DNA from: Candidatus Aenigmarchaeota archaeon CG_4_9_14_3_um_filter_37_18
Lineage (GTDB): Archaea > Aenigmatarchaeota > Aenigmatarchaeia > CG10238-14
DNA length: 8,904 nt
Direction of reading: 5' to 3'
Assembly (NCBI GenBank): GCA_002789635.1
Contig: PFTQ01000014.1
Location: forward strand, 1-8,904
A program made the position numbers and the translations under genes. How positions within the stretch are numbered: the first letter of the stretch is position 1; the number at the start of each line of letters is the position of its first letter. Positions 1 through 5,839 of this stretch are shown piece by piece. The notes below the pieces were generated by a model that worked only from the letters and a program-made list of their open reading frames with translations, had not been told where the DNA came from and made no database searches.

Positions 1-251
1 TCAGCATTTCCCCTGACAGGCTCTATGTCCCCTATATCTATAATATTCATCCTTTCAAGGAGGTTTTTTTGGAGATGAATGTCGAATGGCTCTATAAAAT
101 TAGCAGCCTCCCTGATAATCCTCGGCCCGAACCTAGTCCCAGGCAAATAATCCACAGTAGAATCCAAAGGGACGCCAAACACAACTACTTTTGCATCCTT
201 CATATTTTTTGCATTGCTTGGGAATGAGCTTGTAGTATAAGCATGCCTCAT
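1..251 (-). CDS. speB: agmatinase / arginase-family ureohydrolase, N-terminal part (cut by window edge)
   Basis: The first 83 residues are visible; the rest lies beyond position 1. They show the N-terminal signature of the ureohydrolase fold: a beta strand ending in GVPLDST (residues 26-32), then PGTRFGPRIIREA (37-49), and a second strand ending in DIGD (72-75). Agmatinases hydrolyse agmatine to putrescine and urea using two Mn ions. The metal-binding His and Asp residues lie downstream and cannot be checked, so another ureohydrolase such as arginase or formiminoglutamase remains possible. The start is well supported: a perfect AGGAGGT ribosome-binding site sits 6 nt before the ATG and overlaps the last two Arg codons and stop of the upstream membrane-protein gene, leaving only 4 nt between them. 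It is therefore probably translated from the same mRNA as the two upstream genes. Confidence 0.85.
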   Translation of the reverse strand, partial: MRHAYTTSSFPSNAKNMKDAKVVVFGVPLDSTVDYLPGTRFGPRIIREAANFIEPFDIHLQKNLLERMNIIDIGDIEPVRGNA

Positions 252-255
252 AAGC

Positions 256-1110
256 TTACCTCCTGATTCTTCTTTTAATAAAATTAACACCTGCCGCTAA
301 ATAGCTCCTGCCGATGAACCTGATGAAGTGATACATAGCGAACAGCTCCCACGCAAAGAAGAAGTAGAATATATAGCCTCCCAACGCAACATCAAATGTC
401 CTGTAAAAGTCAAAGAATGGGACGGCCCTCGACCACTTTGGATAAGCCCATAAATTCCAGAACTCCCAGAAAAAGCCGCAAACAGCCCCAGATATAAGCA
501 AAGAGATAGGGACTTCCCACTCGCTTTTGAACATATACTTAATAATAGACGGCTGGCCTTTCAAATAATTGATCGGGTCAAAAATTAAGAACAAGCTCAC
601 CCAGATCAGCGGGAACGTAAATCCAGGGTTAAATATCGGAAATATAAAAGAAGCCGCTCCAAGCAGAATCATCAGGTATAAAAACAATCTTTGCGGGCTT
701 AATCTTTTTGTGCGTAGGCTGAATGAAGTTAATGCCCCGATTAAATCGCTCACTTCAAATATAGCCGGCAGTACAAAAGAAAAAACAATTGATGAAAGGA
801 TAAAATACTCGACAGGCGAAAAGCCTTGAATTCTGCCGCAAACCCATAGCTGAACACACCCTGAAATCAAATGAAAAACAGCCCAAAAAAGAATTGAAAC
901 AGCAAAGAGGTTGATGAACTTCCTAAAATCATTTTTTATAAGAGAATTTCCCCTGAATTTATAAACTAGGCTGTCAACAAACAAGACAAAGCCCAGCCAG
1001 ATGAAGGGAAAGTAATATTTGACGAACACTCCAGTCTTAAAAAGGCTGAGAGGTACAGCCAAGTTAATAATAAGAATCAACAAAAACCCAAACACTCCAT
1101 ATCCAGGCAT
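256..1110 (-). CDS. polytopic membrane protein with WEFWN motif, function unknown
   Basis: A 284-residue protein with about eight hydrophobic segments (roughly residues 5-24, 30-50, 65-88, 103-126, 143-160, 162-178, 200-220, 244-265) and a basic C-terminus ending KRRIRR. Three conserved-looking blocks stand out: LGFVLFVDSLVYKFRGNSL (39-57), FDPINYLKGQPSI near residue 180, and CGFFWEFWNLWAYPKW near residue 210. I recall this block order from unnamed membrane proteins in diverse bacteria and archaea, but know of no assigned function. The ATG follows the antiporter stop by 8 nt without a strong ribosome-binding site at normal distance; a GGGG-containing stretch lies about 20 nt upstream. Its stop codon overlaps the ribosome-binding site of the agmatinase gene. 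It is the middle gene of a three-gene operon. Confidence 0.75.
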   Translation of the reverse strand: MPGYGVFGFLLILIINLAVPLSLFKTGVFVKYYFPFIWLGFVLFVDSLVYKFRGNSLIKNDFRKFINLFAVSILFWAVFHLISGCVQLWVCGRIQGFSPVEYFILSSIVFSFVLPAIFEVSDLIGALTSFSLRTKRLSPQRLFLYLMILLGAASFIFPIFNPGFTFPLIWVSLFLIFDPINYLKGQPSIIKYMFKSEWEVPISLLISGAVCGFFWEFWNLWAYPKWSRAVPFFDFYRTFDVALGGYIFYFFFAWELFAMYHFIRFIGRSYLAAGVNFIKRRIRR

Positions 1111-1118
1111 TTTACTTT

Positions 1119-2330
1119 TCAGGATTTTCCCCTCTTTTCATTTTTAGCTTTGCTTCTCGAAAAAATAAAAACGCCTATAGTGCACATAATTACAGTAGCC
1201 ACAATAACTGTAAGAACAATATCCAAGTAAATATTCGCGTTGCTTAAACCATTATATAAAGGCAATTGCGATAGTACAGCAGCTGCTAAGCCACGAGGAA
1301 GCATTATTATCATTAAGCTTCTGTTCTTGATTATTTCATTATCATTAATGCTGGATAAGCAGACTGCAAAAATTCTCCCAATCAAAATCAGCACCGACAA
1401 TAAAACACCCATCAGCACAATGTATAAGCTGTTGAATGCAACAATCACGCCGAGGTAAACAAAAAAGAATGTCCTTACAAGGAATGATATTTCAGAGTGG
1501 AATTCTTTCATCTCTTTTTCTGTCTTCATCTCTTCTTTTGATCTCAGGATATGGGATATTGTCTTTGCATTTCCTATCACCAGCCCGAACATAAGCGAGG
1601 ATATAGCTCCATTGCCGCCTAAAGACTCAGTGAATGAGTAAAGCAGGAGAACAATCGCAAGGGTTAGAATGCTCTTGTAAGACTCGCCCTCCAATGCCTT
1701 CAATATCTTCAGCCAGACTATGCCAATTAAAAGGCCGCTCATAGACCCAATGGAAAAAGCGCTTGCTATAACATGCGAAATTGAATAGAATGTGTTCATC
1801 GCCGGCTGCATAAGAAGCTGGATGACCCCGATTGCAATAATAACTGTCAAAGCATCTGTGAATGTGGATTCTAGAGTTAACAAAGTCGCAATATTATTGC
1901 TTGCATTAACTTTTCTCATCAGGGGGGCGACAATAGACGAGCTTGATCCCCCGACTATAGCGCCTAGAAGCAATCCAGGAAGAAGATCCCACCCTAACAG
2001 GAACCGCGCAAATAAAAATGTGATAGACATGGTTAATATTATCCCGACAACTGCCAGAAGAATTGCCCTCGGGCTTTCTTTAAAGACTTTGTATAGCTTT
2101 AAGTTCAGGCCGCTTTCAAACAAAAGTATCATCAAAGCCAGAGCAGAAAAAGCCTGCGAAAAGTCCTCAAATATAAACGGGTCGACAAAATTTAAGATAG
2201 GGCCAAGCAGAAGACCTAGAAACAACAAAAGGATTATGTCTGGTATCCCTGTGGTTTTGAAAAAGAAATTGCTTAAAAAGCCTAGGACGATTATAAAACC
2301 GAGGAGTGTGAATATCCCTATCAGCAGCAT
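1119..2330 (-). CDS. CPA-type Na+/H+ (cation:proton) antiporter, NhaP-like
   Basis: A 403-residue membrane protein with 12-13 hydrophobic segments, typical of the cation:proton antiporter superfamily, without a C-terminal regulatory domain. Family landmarks in order: IPDIILLLFLGLLLGP (29-44), FESGLNL (71-77), GAIVGGSSSSIVAPL (123-137, the unwound-helix region), ESTFTDA (154-160), RTFFFVYLG (286-294) and LPRGLAAAVL (344-353). The ion-binding Glu154 and Asp159 are present, but the residue before the Asp is Thr rather than the Asn of the CPA1 ND motif. It should exchange cytoplasmic Na+ (or K+) for protons; the ion is not predictable. It is the first gene of the operon with the WEFWN membrane protein and agmatinase. 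The start is preceded by GAGATAGCC and AT-rich TATA-like sequences shared with the divergent small gene. Confidence 0.88.
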   Translation of the reverse strand: MLLIGIFTLLGFIIVLGFLSNFFFKTTGIPDIILLLFLGLLLGPILNFVDPFIFEDFSQAFSALALMILLFESGLNLKLYKVFKESPRAILLAVVGIILTMSITFLFARFLLGWDLLPGLLLGAIVGGSSSSIVAPLMRKVNASNNIATLLTLESTFTDALTVIIAIGVIQLLMQPAMNTFYSISHVIASAFSIGSMSGLLIGIVWLKILKALEGESYKSILTLAIVLLLYSFTESLGGNGAISSLMFGLVIGNAKTISHILRSKEEMKTEKEMKEFHSEISFLVRTFFFVYLGVIVAFNSLYIVLMGVLLSVLILIGRIFAVCLSSINDNEIIKNRSLMIIMLPRGLAAAVLSQLPLYNGLSNANIYLDIVLTVIVATVIMCTIGVFIFSRSKAKNEKRGKS

Positions 2331-2361
2331 GGCTATCTCAATATAAATTATGTTTTTTAAG

Positions 2362-2376
2362 TAATAATATTTATTT
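2362..2376 (+). promoter_or_regulatory. TATA-like element of the 38-aa membrane peptide gene (region also AT-rich for the divergent antiporter)
   Basis: The stretch AATAATATTTATT lies about 25-28 nt upstream of the ATG at 2397, the spacing expected for an archaeal TATA box driving a leaderless transcript. The complementary strand reads AAATATTATT, which could serve the divergent antiporter gene. This is inferred from spacing and composition only. Confidence 0.4.
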
Positions 2377-2396
2377 CCTTGATCCGAAATATAGGA

Positions 2397-2513
2397 ATGA
2401 CATCCACACCAGCAGATAAGAATTATGAAAAGGTTTTGAGAAAGCAGCTGGAAGCTTTCTGGTTTATGCTAGTTATGATGTTTGTTCTTTTGGTTTCTTG
2501 GGTTTTAAGGTGA
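2397..2513 (+). CDS. 38-residue single-span membrane peptide
   Basis: The ORF encodes a charged N-terminal half (MTSTPADKNYEKVLRKQLEA), one hydrophobic helix of about 17 residues (FWFMLVMMFVLLVSWVL), and a final Arg, so it would be tail-anchored with the N-terminus probably cytoplasmic. I recognise no family. Support for it being real: a TATA-like box sits at leaderless spacing, the composition is clearly membrane-like rather than random, and a run of seven T follows the stop codon. Against: it is very short and there is no homology evidence. It is divergent from the antiporter gene. Confidence 0.45.
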   Translation: MTSTPADKNYEKVLRKQLEAFWFMLVMMFVLLVSWVLR

Positions 2514-2520
2514 TTTTTTT
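2514..2520 (+). terminator. T-run after the 38-aa peptide gene
   Basis: Seven consecutive T follow directly after the TGA, compatible with archaeal intrinsic termination at oligo-T. No stem is needed or seen. It lies before the 3' end of the convergent tRNA-Glu. Confidence 0.4.
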
Positions 2521-2531
2521 AACTCATTGAA

Positions 2532-2619
2532 TGCTCCCGTCGGGATTTGAACCCGAGTTTCAGCCTCGAGAGGGCCGTATCCTTTCGGTAGTTTTTTGAC
2601 CGGACTAGACTACGGGAGC
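2532..2619 (-). tRNA. tRNA-Glu (anticodon CTC) with enlarged D-loop
   Basis: A complete cloverleaf is visible: acceptor GCTCCCG paired with CGGGAGC, discriminator A, no encoded CCA; anticodon stem CGGCC/GGCTG around loop CTCTCGA (anticodon CTC); T arm TCGGG-TTCAAAT-CCCGA. The D stem is GTCT with GGAT (two G-T wobble pairs). The gene is 88 nt, about a dozen more than usual for tRNA-Glu, and all of the excess lies in the D-loop, which is 24 nt. Within it CGGT (2602-2599) can pair with ACCG (2589-2586) around CAAAAAACT. This could be a short non-canonical intron or a true D-loop expansion. A TATA box lies 28 nt upstream. Confidence 0.88.
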
Positions 2620-2643
2620 CTAAACAATTGTTGTAAAGAATAA

Positions 2644-2653
2644 GTTATATAGG
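2644..2653 (-). promoter_or_regulatory. TATA box of tRNA-Glu
   Basis: On the minus strand CCTATATAAC is centred about 28 nt before the mature 5' end of tRNA-Glu at 2619. This is standard archaeal tRNA promoter spacing. It lies only about 10 nt past the stop codon of the herA 3'-end remnant. Confidence 0.55.
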
Positions 2654-2661
2654 TTTTGGCG

Positions 2662-2694
2662 TCAGTTTGTCAGCTCCTCAAAAGACCCTTCAGA
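2662..2694 (-). pseudogene. displaced copy of the herA 3' end (last 10 codons plus stop)
   Basis: Read on the minus strand this encodes SEGSFEELTN followed by TGA, identical at the protein level to the C-terminus of the HerA-like protein ending at 3412. The DNA matches at 30 of 33 positions; the three differences (CTG/TTG, ACA/ACG, AAC/AAT) are all synonymous. Upstream of the matching codons similarity stops at once, so it is an orphan 3' end, not a gene. It sits beside the tRNA-Glu promoter, where the end of herA would be expected before insertion of the HEPN/MNT cassette. Confidence 0.8.
2662..2694. repeat. left 33-bp direct repeat flanking the HEPN/MNT module
   Basis: Direct repeat of 3412-3444 with 30/33 identity, including an exact 21-base core (CTCCTCAAAAGACCCTTCAG plus A). 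The copies start exactly 750 bp apart and enclose the HEPN/MNT pair. They resemble attL/attR-type boundaries or a duplication made on insertion. Confidence 0.85.
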
Positions 2695-2710
2695 AACTCT
2701 TAATGAAAAT

Positions 2711-2717
2711 TATAAAA
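2711..2717 (+). promoter_or_regulatory. TATA box of HEPN/MNT operon
   Basis: TATAAAA is centred about 26 nt upstream of the ATG at 2741, implying a leaderless transcript. This spacing also supports ATG 2741 over the TTG directly before it. Confidence 0.55.
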
Positions 2718-2729
2718 CTCTGTCAGAGT
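2717..2729. promoter_or_regulatory. palindromic operator candidate of HEPN/MNT operon
   Basis: ACTCTG-T-CAGAGT is a perfect inverted repeat with 6-bp arms. It lies immediately downstream of the TATA box and upstream of the start codon, a place where a bound repressor would block initiation. Autoregulation is inferred from position only. Confidence 0.5.
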
Positions 2730-2740
2730 AATATATCTTG

Positions 2741-3112
2741 ATGGAAATGAAGAATGAAGCCAAGAAATGGTTCGATAAATCGAAACAAGATTTAATAAAC
2801 GCAGAATATAATTTTGACGGAAATAAGTTCGACTTGAGTGCTTTTCTGATACAACAATCAGTTGAAAAATCCCTTAAAGCAATGCAAATAGAAAAATCAG
2901 ACAAATTTGATAAAATTCATGATTTATTGACGCTTGCCAAGAAGCTTGAGGCTCCAGAACAGATTTTGAAATTCTGCAGTGATATTAATCCATTTTATAC
3001 AATTGCTAGGTATCCTGACGTGGAAGAAGAAATCAACAGAAAAACAGCAAAGGATATTATAGAAAAAGGAAAGAAGGTGTTTAATTGGATAGAAGGAAAT
3101 CTAATGCAATAA
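2741..3112 (+). CDS. HEPN-domain protein, toxin partner of MNT nucleotidyltransferase
   Basis: A 123-residue all-alpha protein with the HEPN pattern: an N-terminal helix (KKWFDKSKQDLINAEYNF), QQSVEKSLKA at 38-47, KIHDLLTLAKK at 58-68, and IARYPD at 88-93 followed by a final helix. It pairs with the downstream minimal nucleotidyltransferase, as in HepT/MntA toxin-antitoxin systems, where HEPN is an RNase neutralised by AMPylation. The RX4-6H catalytic motif of active HEPN RNases is not visible: the Arg of RYPDVEEEI is not followed by His. The protein may belong to the RYPD branch, whose activity is uncertain. The ATG is chosen because it matches the leaderless TATA spacing. Its 3' end overlaps the MNT gene by 28 nt. 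Confidence 0.85.
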   Translation: MEMKNEAKKWFDKSKQDLINAEYNFDGNKFDLSAFLIQQSVEKSLKAMQIEKSDKFDKIHDLLTLAKKLEAPEQILKFCSDINPFYTIARYPDVEEEINRKTAKDIIEKGKKVFNWIEGNLMQ

Positions 3113-3411
3113 ATCTCGCAAAGGACTTTAAGCGAAAAGCAGCCAAAAAGTTTGGAATTAGCAGGATTATTTTATTTGGCTCTTTTGCAACTGGAAGGCC
3201 TCATAAATGGAGCGATATAGATCTACTGGTAGTATCCAATAGGGTCAAAAAAAAGAGTGATTTTATGTCAAAACTCTCATGGGAATGGCATATCAAGCAA
3301 AAAAAGGATTTCCCTATAGATTTTATCTGTTACACATCGAAGGAATTTCAAAAGCTTAGCAAGGAAATTTCAATAGTCAGCCAAGCGCTAAAAGAAGGTA
3401 TAGAACTTTGA
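3085..3411 (+). CDS. MNT-type minimal nucleotidyltransferase, antitoxin of HEPN/MNT pair
   Basis: A 108-residue protein of the polymerase-beta nucleotidyltransferase superfamily. The signature FGSFATGRPHKWSDIDLLV (31-49) holds the GS motif and catalytic Asp44 and Asp46; a third acidic residue is Asp79 in FPIDFICY. The catalytic set therefore looks intact. In studied MntA proteins this enzyme AMPylates its HEPN partner using ATP. The only plausible start is TTG at 3085, preceded at 5 nt by AAGGTG, within the HEPN coding region; the overlap implies translational coupling. The TGA at 3409-3411 directly abuts the stop codon of the convergent herA with no intergenic base. Confidence 0.85.
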   Translation: MDRRKSNAINLAKDFKRKAAKKFGISRIILFGSFATGRPHKWSDIDLLVVSNRVKKKSDFMSKLSWEWHIKQKKDFPIDFICYTSKEFQKLSKEISIVSQALKEGIEL

Positions 3412-3444
3412 TCAATTCGTCAACTCCTCAAAAGACCCTTCAGA
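3412..3444. repeat. right 33-bp direct repeat (functional herA 3' end)
   Basis: Second copy of the repeat at 2662-2694. Here it forms the actual last ten codons and stop of the HerA-like gene. Its outer edge directly touches the TGA of the MNT gene at 3409-3411. Confidence 0.85.
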
Positions 3445-5502
3445 CAAATAATCATCCTTCTCCCCGGTCAAAGAATCAACCACATCAACCTTGCCGTCAT
3501 CATAGAATATCAGCCAGTAAGGGTAGTAGAGCTTCTTCCGCTCGACCTGATCGGGGTTGAACAAATCCAAAATCCTGTTGGTGCCTGCCTCATTGACTTT
3601 AAATGGTATAAGCTCCCCTGCATGCTTGTAGGTGACGGTTTCATTGCTTAAAGAGTTTTTGACTATCTCCTCGAAGTTGATCTTCAGCAGGCTTTTGTAT
3701 TCCTTATTCTCTTCTTTTATAATGTCTTTCTCCACTAGCCTCTCCAGAATTTTCTCAAGGTCTTTCTCCTTTATTCGCAGTTTTTTAGACATATCATCTA
3801 GGGTGGATGTTCCATAACTGGTCAAATAAAGGACTACAGCCTTTTCTTTCATATCCAAGCCTACAATCTCAGACAAACCGGAAGTGCGGTTGATGGAGTT
3901 ATTTTTGAAGTACAGCAATTCTCCAGTTATCCCATCCAGGAATAATTTATCTACTTTTTCCCCGCCTTTAGTGCTGAATTTGCAGCTCAGCCTCCATATA
4001 GGATAGTATATCAGCTTGAATTGCTCTAATCTTTTTCTTATGCTTTTCTTGACATCATCCTCAAGAAACTTCGGGAAGTAATACAGAGTGTCAGGCTCTT
4101 TCTCCCTCTTTTCCTTTTCCCCGATCATCGCTGCGCCTGCATGGTTTGTCCTTCTGATTCTTATGTCAACAAGCAAAGGCTGGTCTATCACCCCTACTAT
4201 CAAAGCTGTCCCGATAGGCAGAGACCTCATCTCATCCTCAACGCCTTTTGTTATTCCTTCCACTGATTCCATGATCGTCTTTATATCATTAGGATTGGTT
4301 ATCCTCAGGAAGACTTGGGTGTTGCATTGGGAAAGCACATTTTTCTCAACCCTCGCAGGCCTCTGGGAAACTATTGCTAAGCCCATCGCAAACTTCCTTC
4401 CTTCAGACGCTATCGTTCTTAGGACTCTTGAGCTTACAGCCTCTCCTCCAAAGCCTCTTTCTGGGCAGAAGTTATGCGCTTCCTCGACAACGAAAAGGAA
4501 TGGAGGAACTTTGTCTTGTTTTCTTGCTTCAAACAGGTCTTTAGCAATTTTATAGACAACAAGCTGCTGGATGTCTGGCTCTACCCCTTTCAGGTTGATT
4601 ATCGTGAGCTTGTTCTTCTTCACCAAATCCTCAGGCTTGATAAATCTTGTGGGATCAAAGAGCTTAGTTCCAACCAAATAATCAAGGACAGTAAGCACAT
4701 TCCATTTGGCTTTGCTGTTCGATCTCATTATCTCCTTTTTTAACTCGTCTATCGTGTATTTCTTGGCTGTTTCTGTATCCCGGACTATAGAATAGATCAC
4801 GCTCAACTGGCTTGATGTAAGCTTGAAGGGAAGCATCTCGAATATTTCTGTGGGAGTAAAGTTTCCATCGAGCTTAAGCTTCTTCATTCCCTGCTCAAGG
4901 TTTTTTTCTAAAGAGAATATCTCCAAATCTTTTTTGTAGCCTTTTGGCTCGACTCCATACTTCTCCATATACTTGATTTCTTCCTGCTTGTCGTTAGGTT
5001 TTCCCAATGATGTATACTCTCCATGCGGGTCGATAATAACAGCAGGTATCTTGTTCTCGATGAATTCCTCAAGAAGCACGCCTAAGAAATAGGACTTGCC
5101 CATACCTGTTTTGGCAAGGATAGCAAGATGCTTAGTTATCAGTTTTTTAGGGTCCATGTGGACTTTAAGGCTTTCAGAGTTCTGGAGGAGCCCGACATAG
5201 AAGCCGGAAGATTTCAGGTCAAGCACTCTTTTTATGAGAGGGTCATCCGCACTATAGACCATGCTCCCCGGCTTAAAAGGCATCCTTGGCTTCTGGACCA
5301 CGCTCCTGTTATCGACATATCCTATGATTGAAACCTTAGCAACAGCCTTGTCTGATTCCTGGATTATCCCGTCAACCCTTCCTAAAACAAGATGCCTCTC
5401 TGGGTCTTTTACTGCGATGAAGTCCATCTTCCTGATGATGTCTGTGACTTGGAAATGAAAAGATTCCGGAGATGTTTTTCCGATAATTTTTCCGACTAGC
5501 AT
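3412..5502 (-). CDS. HerA-like hexameric ATPase/translocase with long C-terminal extension
   Basis: A 696-residue protein. Residues 1-90 resemble the HAS-barrel (MLVGKIIGKTSPESFHFQV onward). The RecA-type ATPase core has Walker A AKTGMGKS (130-137), IIDPHGEYTSLG (156-167), Walker B FLFVVEEAH (335-343), and SQRPARVEK (379-387) with the likely arginine finger. HerA proteins translocate DNA, usually with NurA and Mre11-Rad50 in end resection; no nurA is visible here. About 220 residues follow the core: a YYPIW element at 499-503, a winged-helix-like stretch (roughly 550-600), and a second YYPYW element at 659-663. Typical HerA is near 500 residues. An in-frame ATG 36 codons upstream exists, but ATG 5502 is preferred: it begins the conserved MLVGKIIG and lies about 26 nt from a TATA box. 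A defence-type HerA is an alternative role. Confidence 0.88.
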   Translation of the reverse strand: MLVGKIIGKTSPESFHFQVTDIIRKMDFIAVKDPERHLVLGRVDGIIQESDKAVAKVSIIGYVDNRSVVQKPRMPFKPGSMVYSADDPLIKRVLDLKSSGFYVGLLQNSESLKVHMDPKKLITKHLAILAKTGMGKSYFLGVLLEEFIENKIPAVIIDPHGEYTSLGKPNDKQEEIKYMEKYGVEPKGYKKDLEIFSLEKNLEQGMKKLKLDGNFTPTEIFEMLPFKLTSSQLSVIYSIVRDTETAKKYTIDELKKEIMRSNSKAKWNVLTVLDYLVGTKLFDPTRFIKPEDLVKKNKLTIINLKGVEPDIQQLVVYKIAKDLFEARKQDKVPPFLFVVEEAHNFCPERGFGGEAVSSRVLRTIASEGRKFAMGLAIVSQRPARVEKNVLSQCNTQVFLRITNPNDIKTIMESVEGITKGVEDEMRSLPIGTALIVGVIDQPLLVDIRIRRTNHAGAAMIGEKEKREKEPDTLYYFPKFLEDDVKKSIRKRLEQFKLIYYPIWRLSCKFSTKGGEKVDKLFLDGITGELLYFKNNSINRTSGLSEIVGLDMKEKAVVLYLTSYGTSTLDDMSKKLRIKEKDLEKILERLVEKDIIKEENKEYKSLLKINFEEIVKNSLSNETVTYKHAGELIPFKVNEAGTNRILDLFNPDQVERKKLYYPYWLIFYDDGKVDVVDSLTGEKDDYLSEGSFEELTN

Positions 5503-5521
5503 GATATCAGTATTGATTTGG

Positions 5522-5536
5522 GAATATAAATTTAAA
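5522..5536 (-). promoter_or_regulatory. TATA box of herA-like gene
   Basis: The minus strand reads TTTAAATTTATATT, centred about 26 nt upstream of ATG 5502. This predicts a leaderless mRNA and argues against the longer N-terminus starting at 5610, because the promoter would then lie inside the coding region. Confidence 0.55.
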
Positions 5537-5584
5537 TTGAATCTGATCGTGCTTACGCACACTCCGCAGGAGGAAGTTGAAGAA

Positions 5585-5839
5585 TTAATAAACTTCTTTT
5601 CTGTGTTCAAATCGTAAGAAATAAAGGTTATTGTTGATTATAGAATAAACCAATCTATAGGGTTTAACATAAACTGTCCTTTCACCTTTTAGATCATGTC
5701 TAAGAGATTTTCCAATTTCTGGGTTATCTATTATTTTGGTTATTTGTTTTTTGACCTTAGTTTTGATATTTTGATCTCTTGTTTTCTTGACTTCGCTTTT
5801 GAATTTTTCCGTAAAGATGACATCCTTAATCTCTACCAT
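5585..5839 (-). CDS. RelE/ParE-superfamily toxin
   Basis: An 84-residue basic protein with the compact RelE layout: an N-terminal strand (DVIFTEKF), two Lys-rich helices, KSLRHDLKGERTVYV (44-58), KPYRLVYSI (59-67) and the C-terminal FEHRKEVY (77-84). The Arg of PYRLVY (62), Arg76, His79, Arg80 and the terminal Tyr84 are the kind of residues RelE toxins use to cut mRNA in the ribosomal A site. It lies downstream of an AbrB-type antitoxin gene and overlaps it by 7 nt (5833-5839), so the two are co-translated. It ends 82 nt before the herA start. The exact toxin activity is inferred from family. Confidence 0.87.
   Translation of the reverse strand: MVEIKDVIFTEKFKSEVKKTRDQNIKTKVKKQITKIIDNPEIGKSLRHDLKGERTVYVKPYRLVYSIINNNLYFLRFEHRKEVY

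Noticed and set aside
1792..2346. Plus-strand open frame opposite the antiporter gene
   Set aside because: It is the antisense of a clear membrane transporter; its composition is rich in Arg, Asn and Ile with no domain or promoter, so it is a shadow frame.
2641..3444. Flanking repeats as insertion-sequence target duplications
   Set aside because: There is no transposase and no terminal inverted repeats; the repeat is a 33-bp coding segment with synonymous divergence, unlike an identical short target duplication.
4088..4555. Plus-strand open frame opposite the HerA ATPase core
   Set aside because: It overlaps the Walker B region of herA on the other strand, has no recognisable domain, and no ribosome-binding site or promoter was seen.
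5503..5610. In-frame extension of herA to an ATG at 5610
   Set aside because: It would include the likely TATA box and overlap the RelE toxin gene; the added 36 residues show no HAS-barrel features, while MLVGKIIG at 5502 matches the usual HerA N-terminus.
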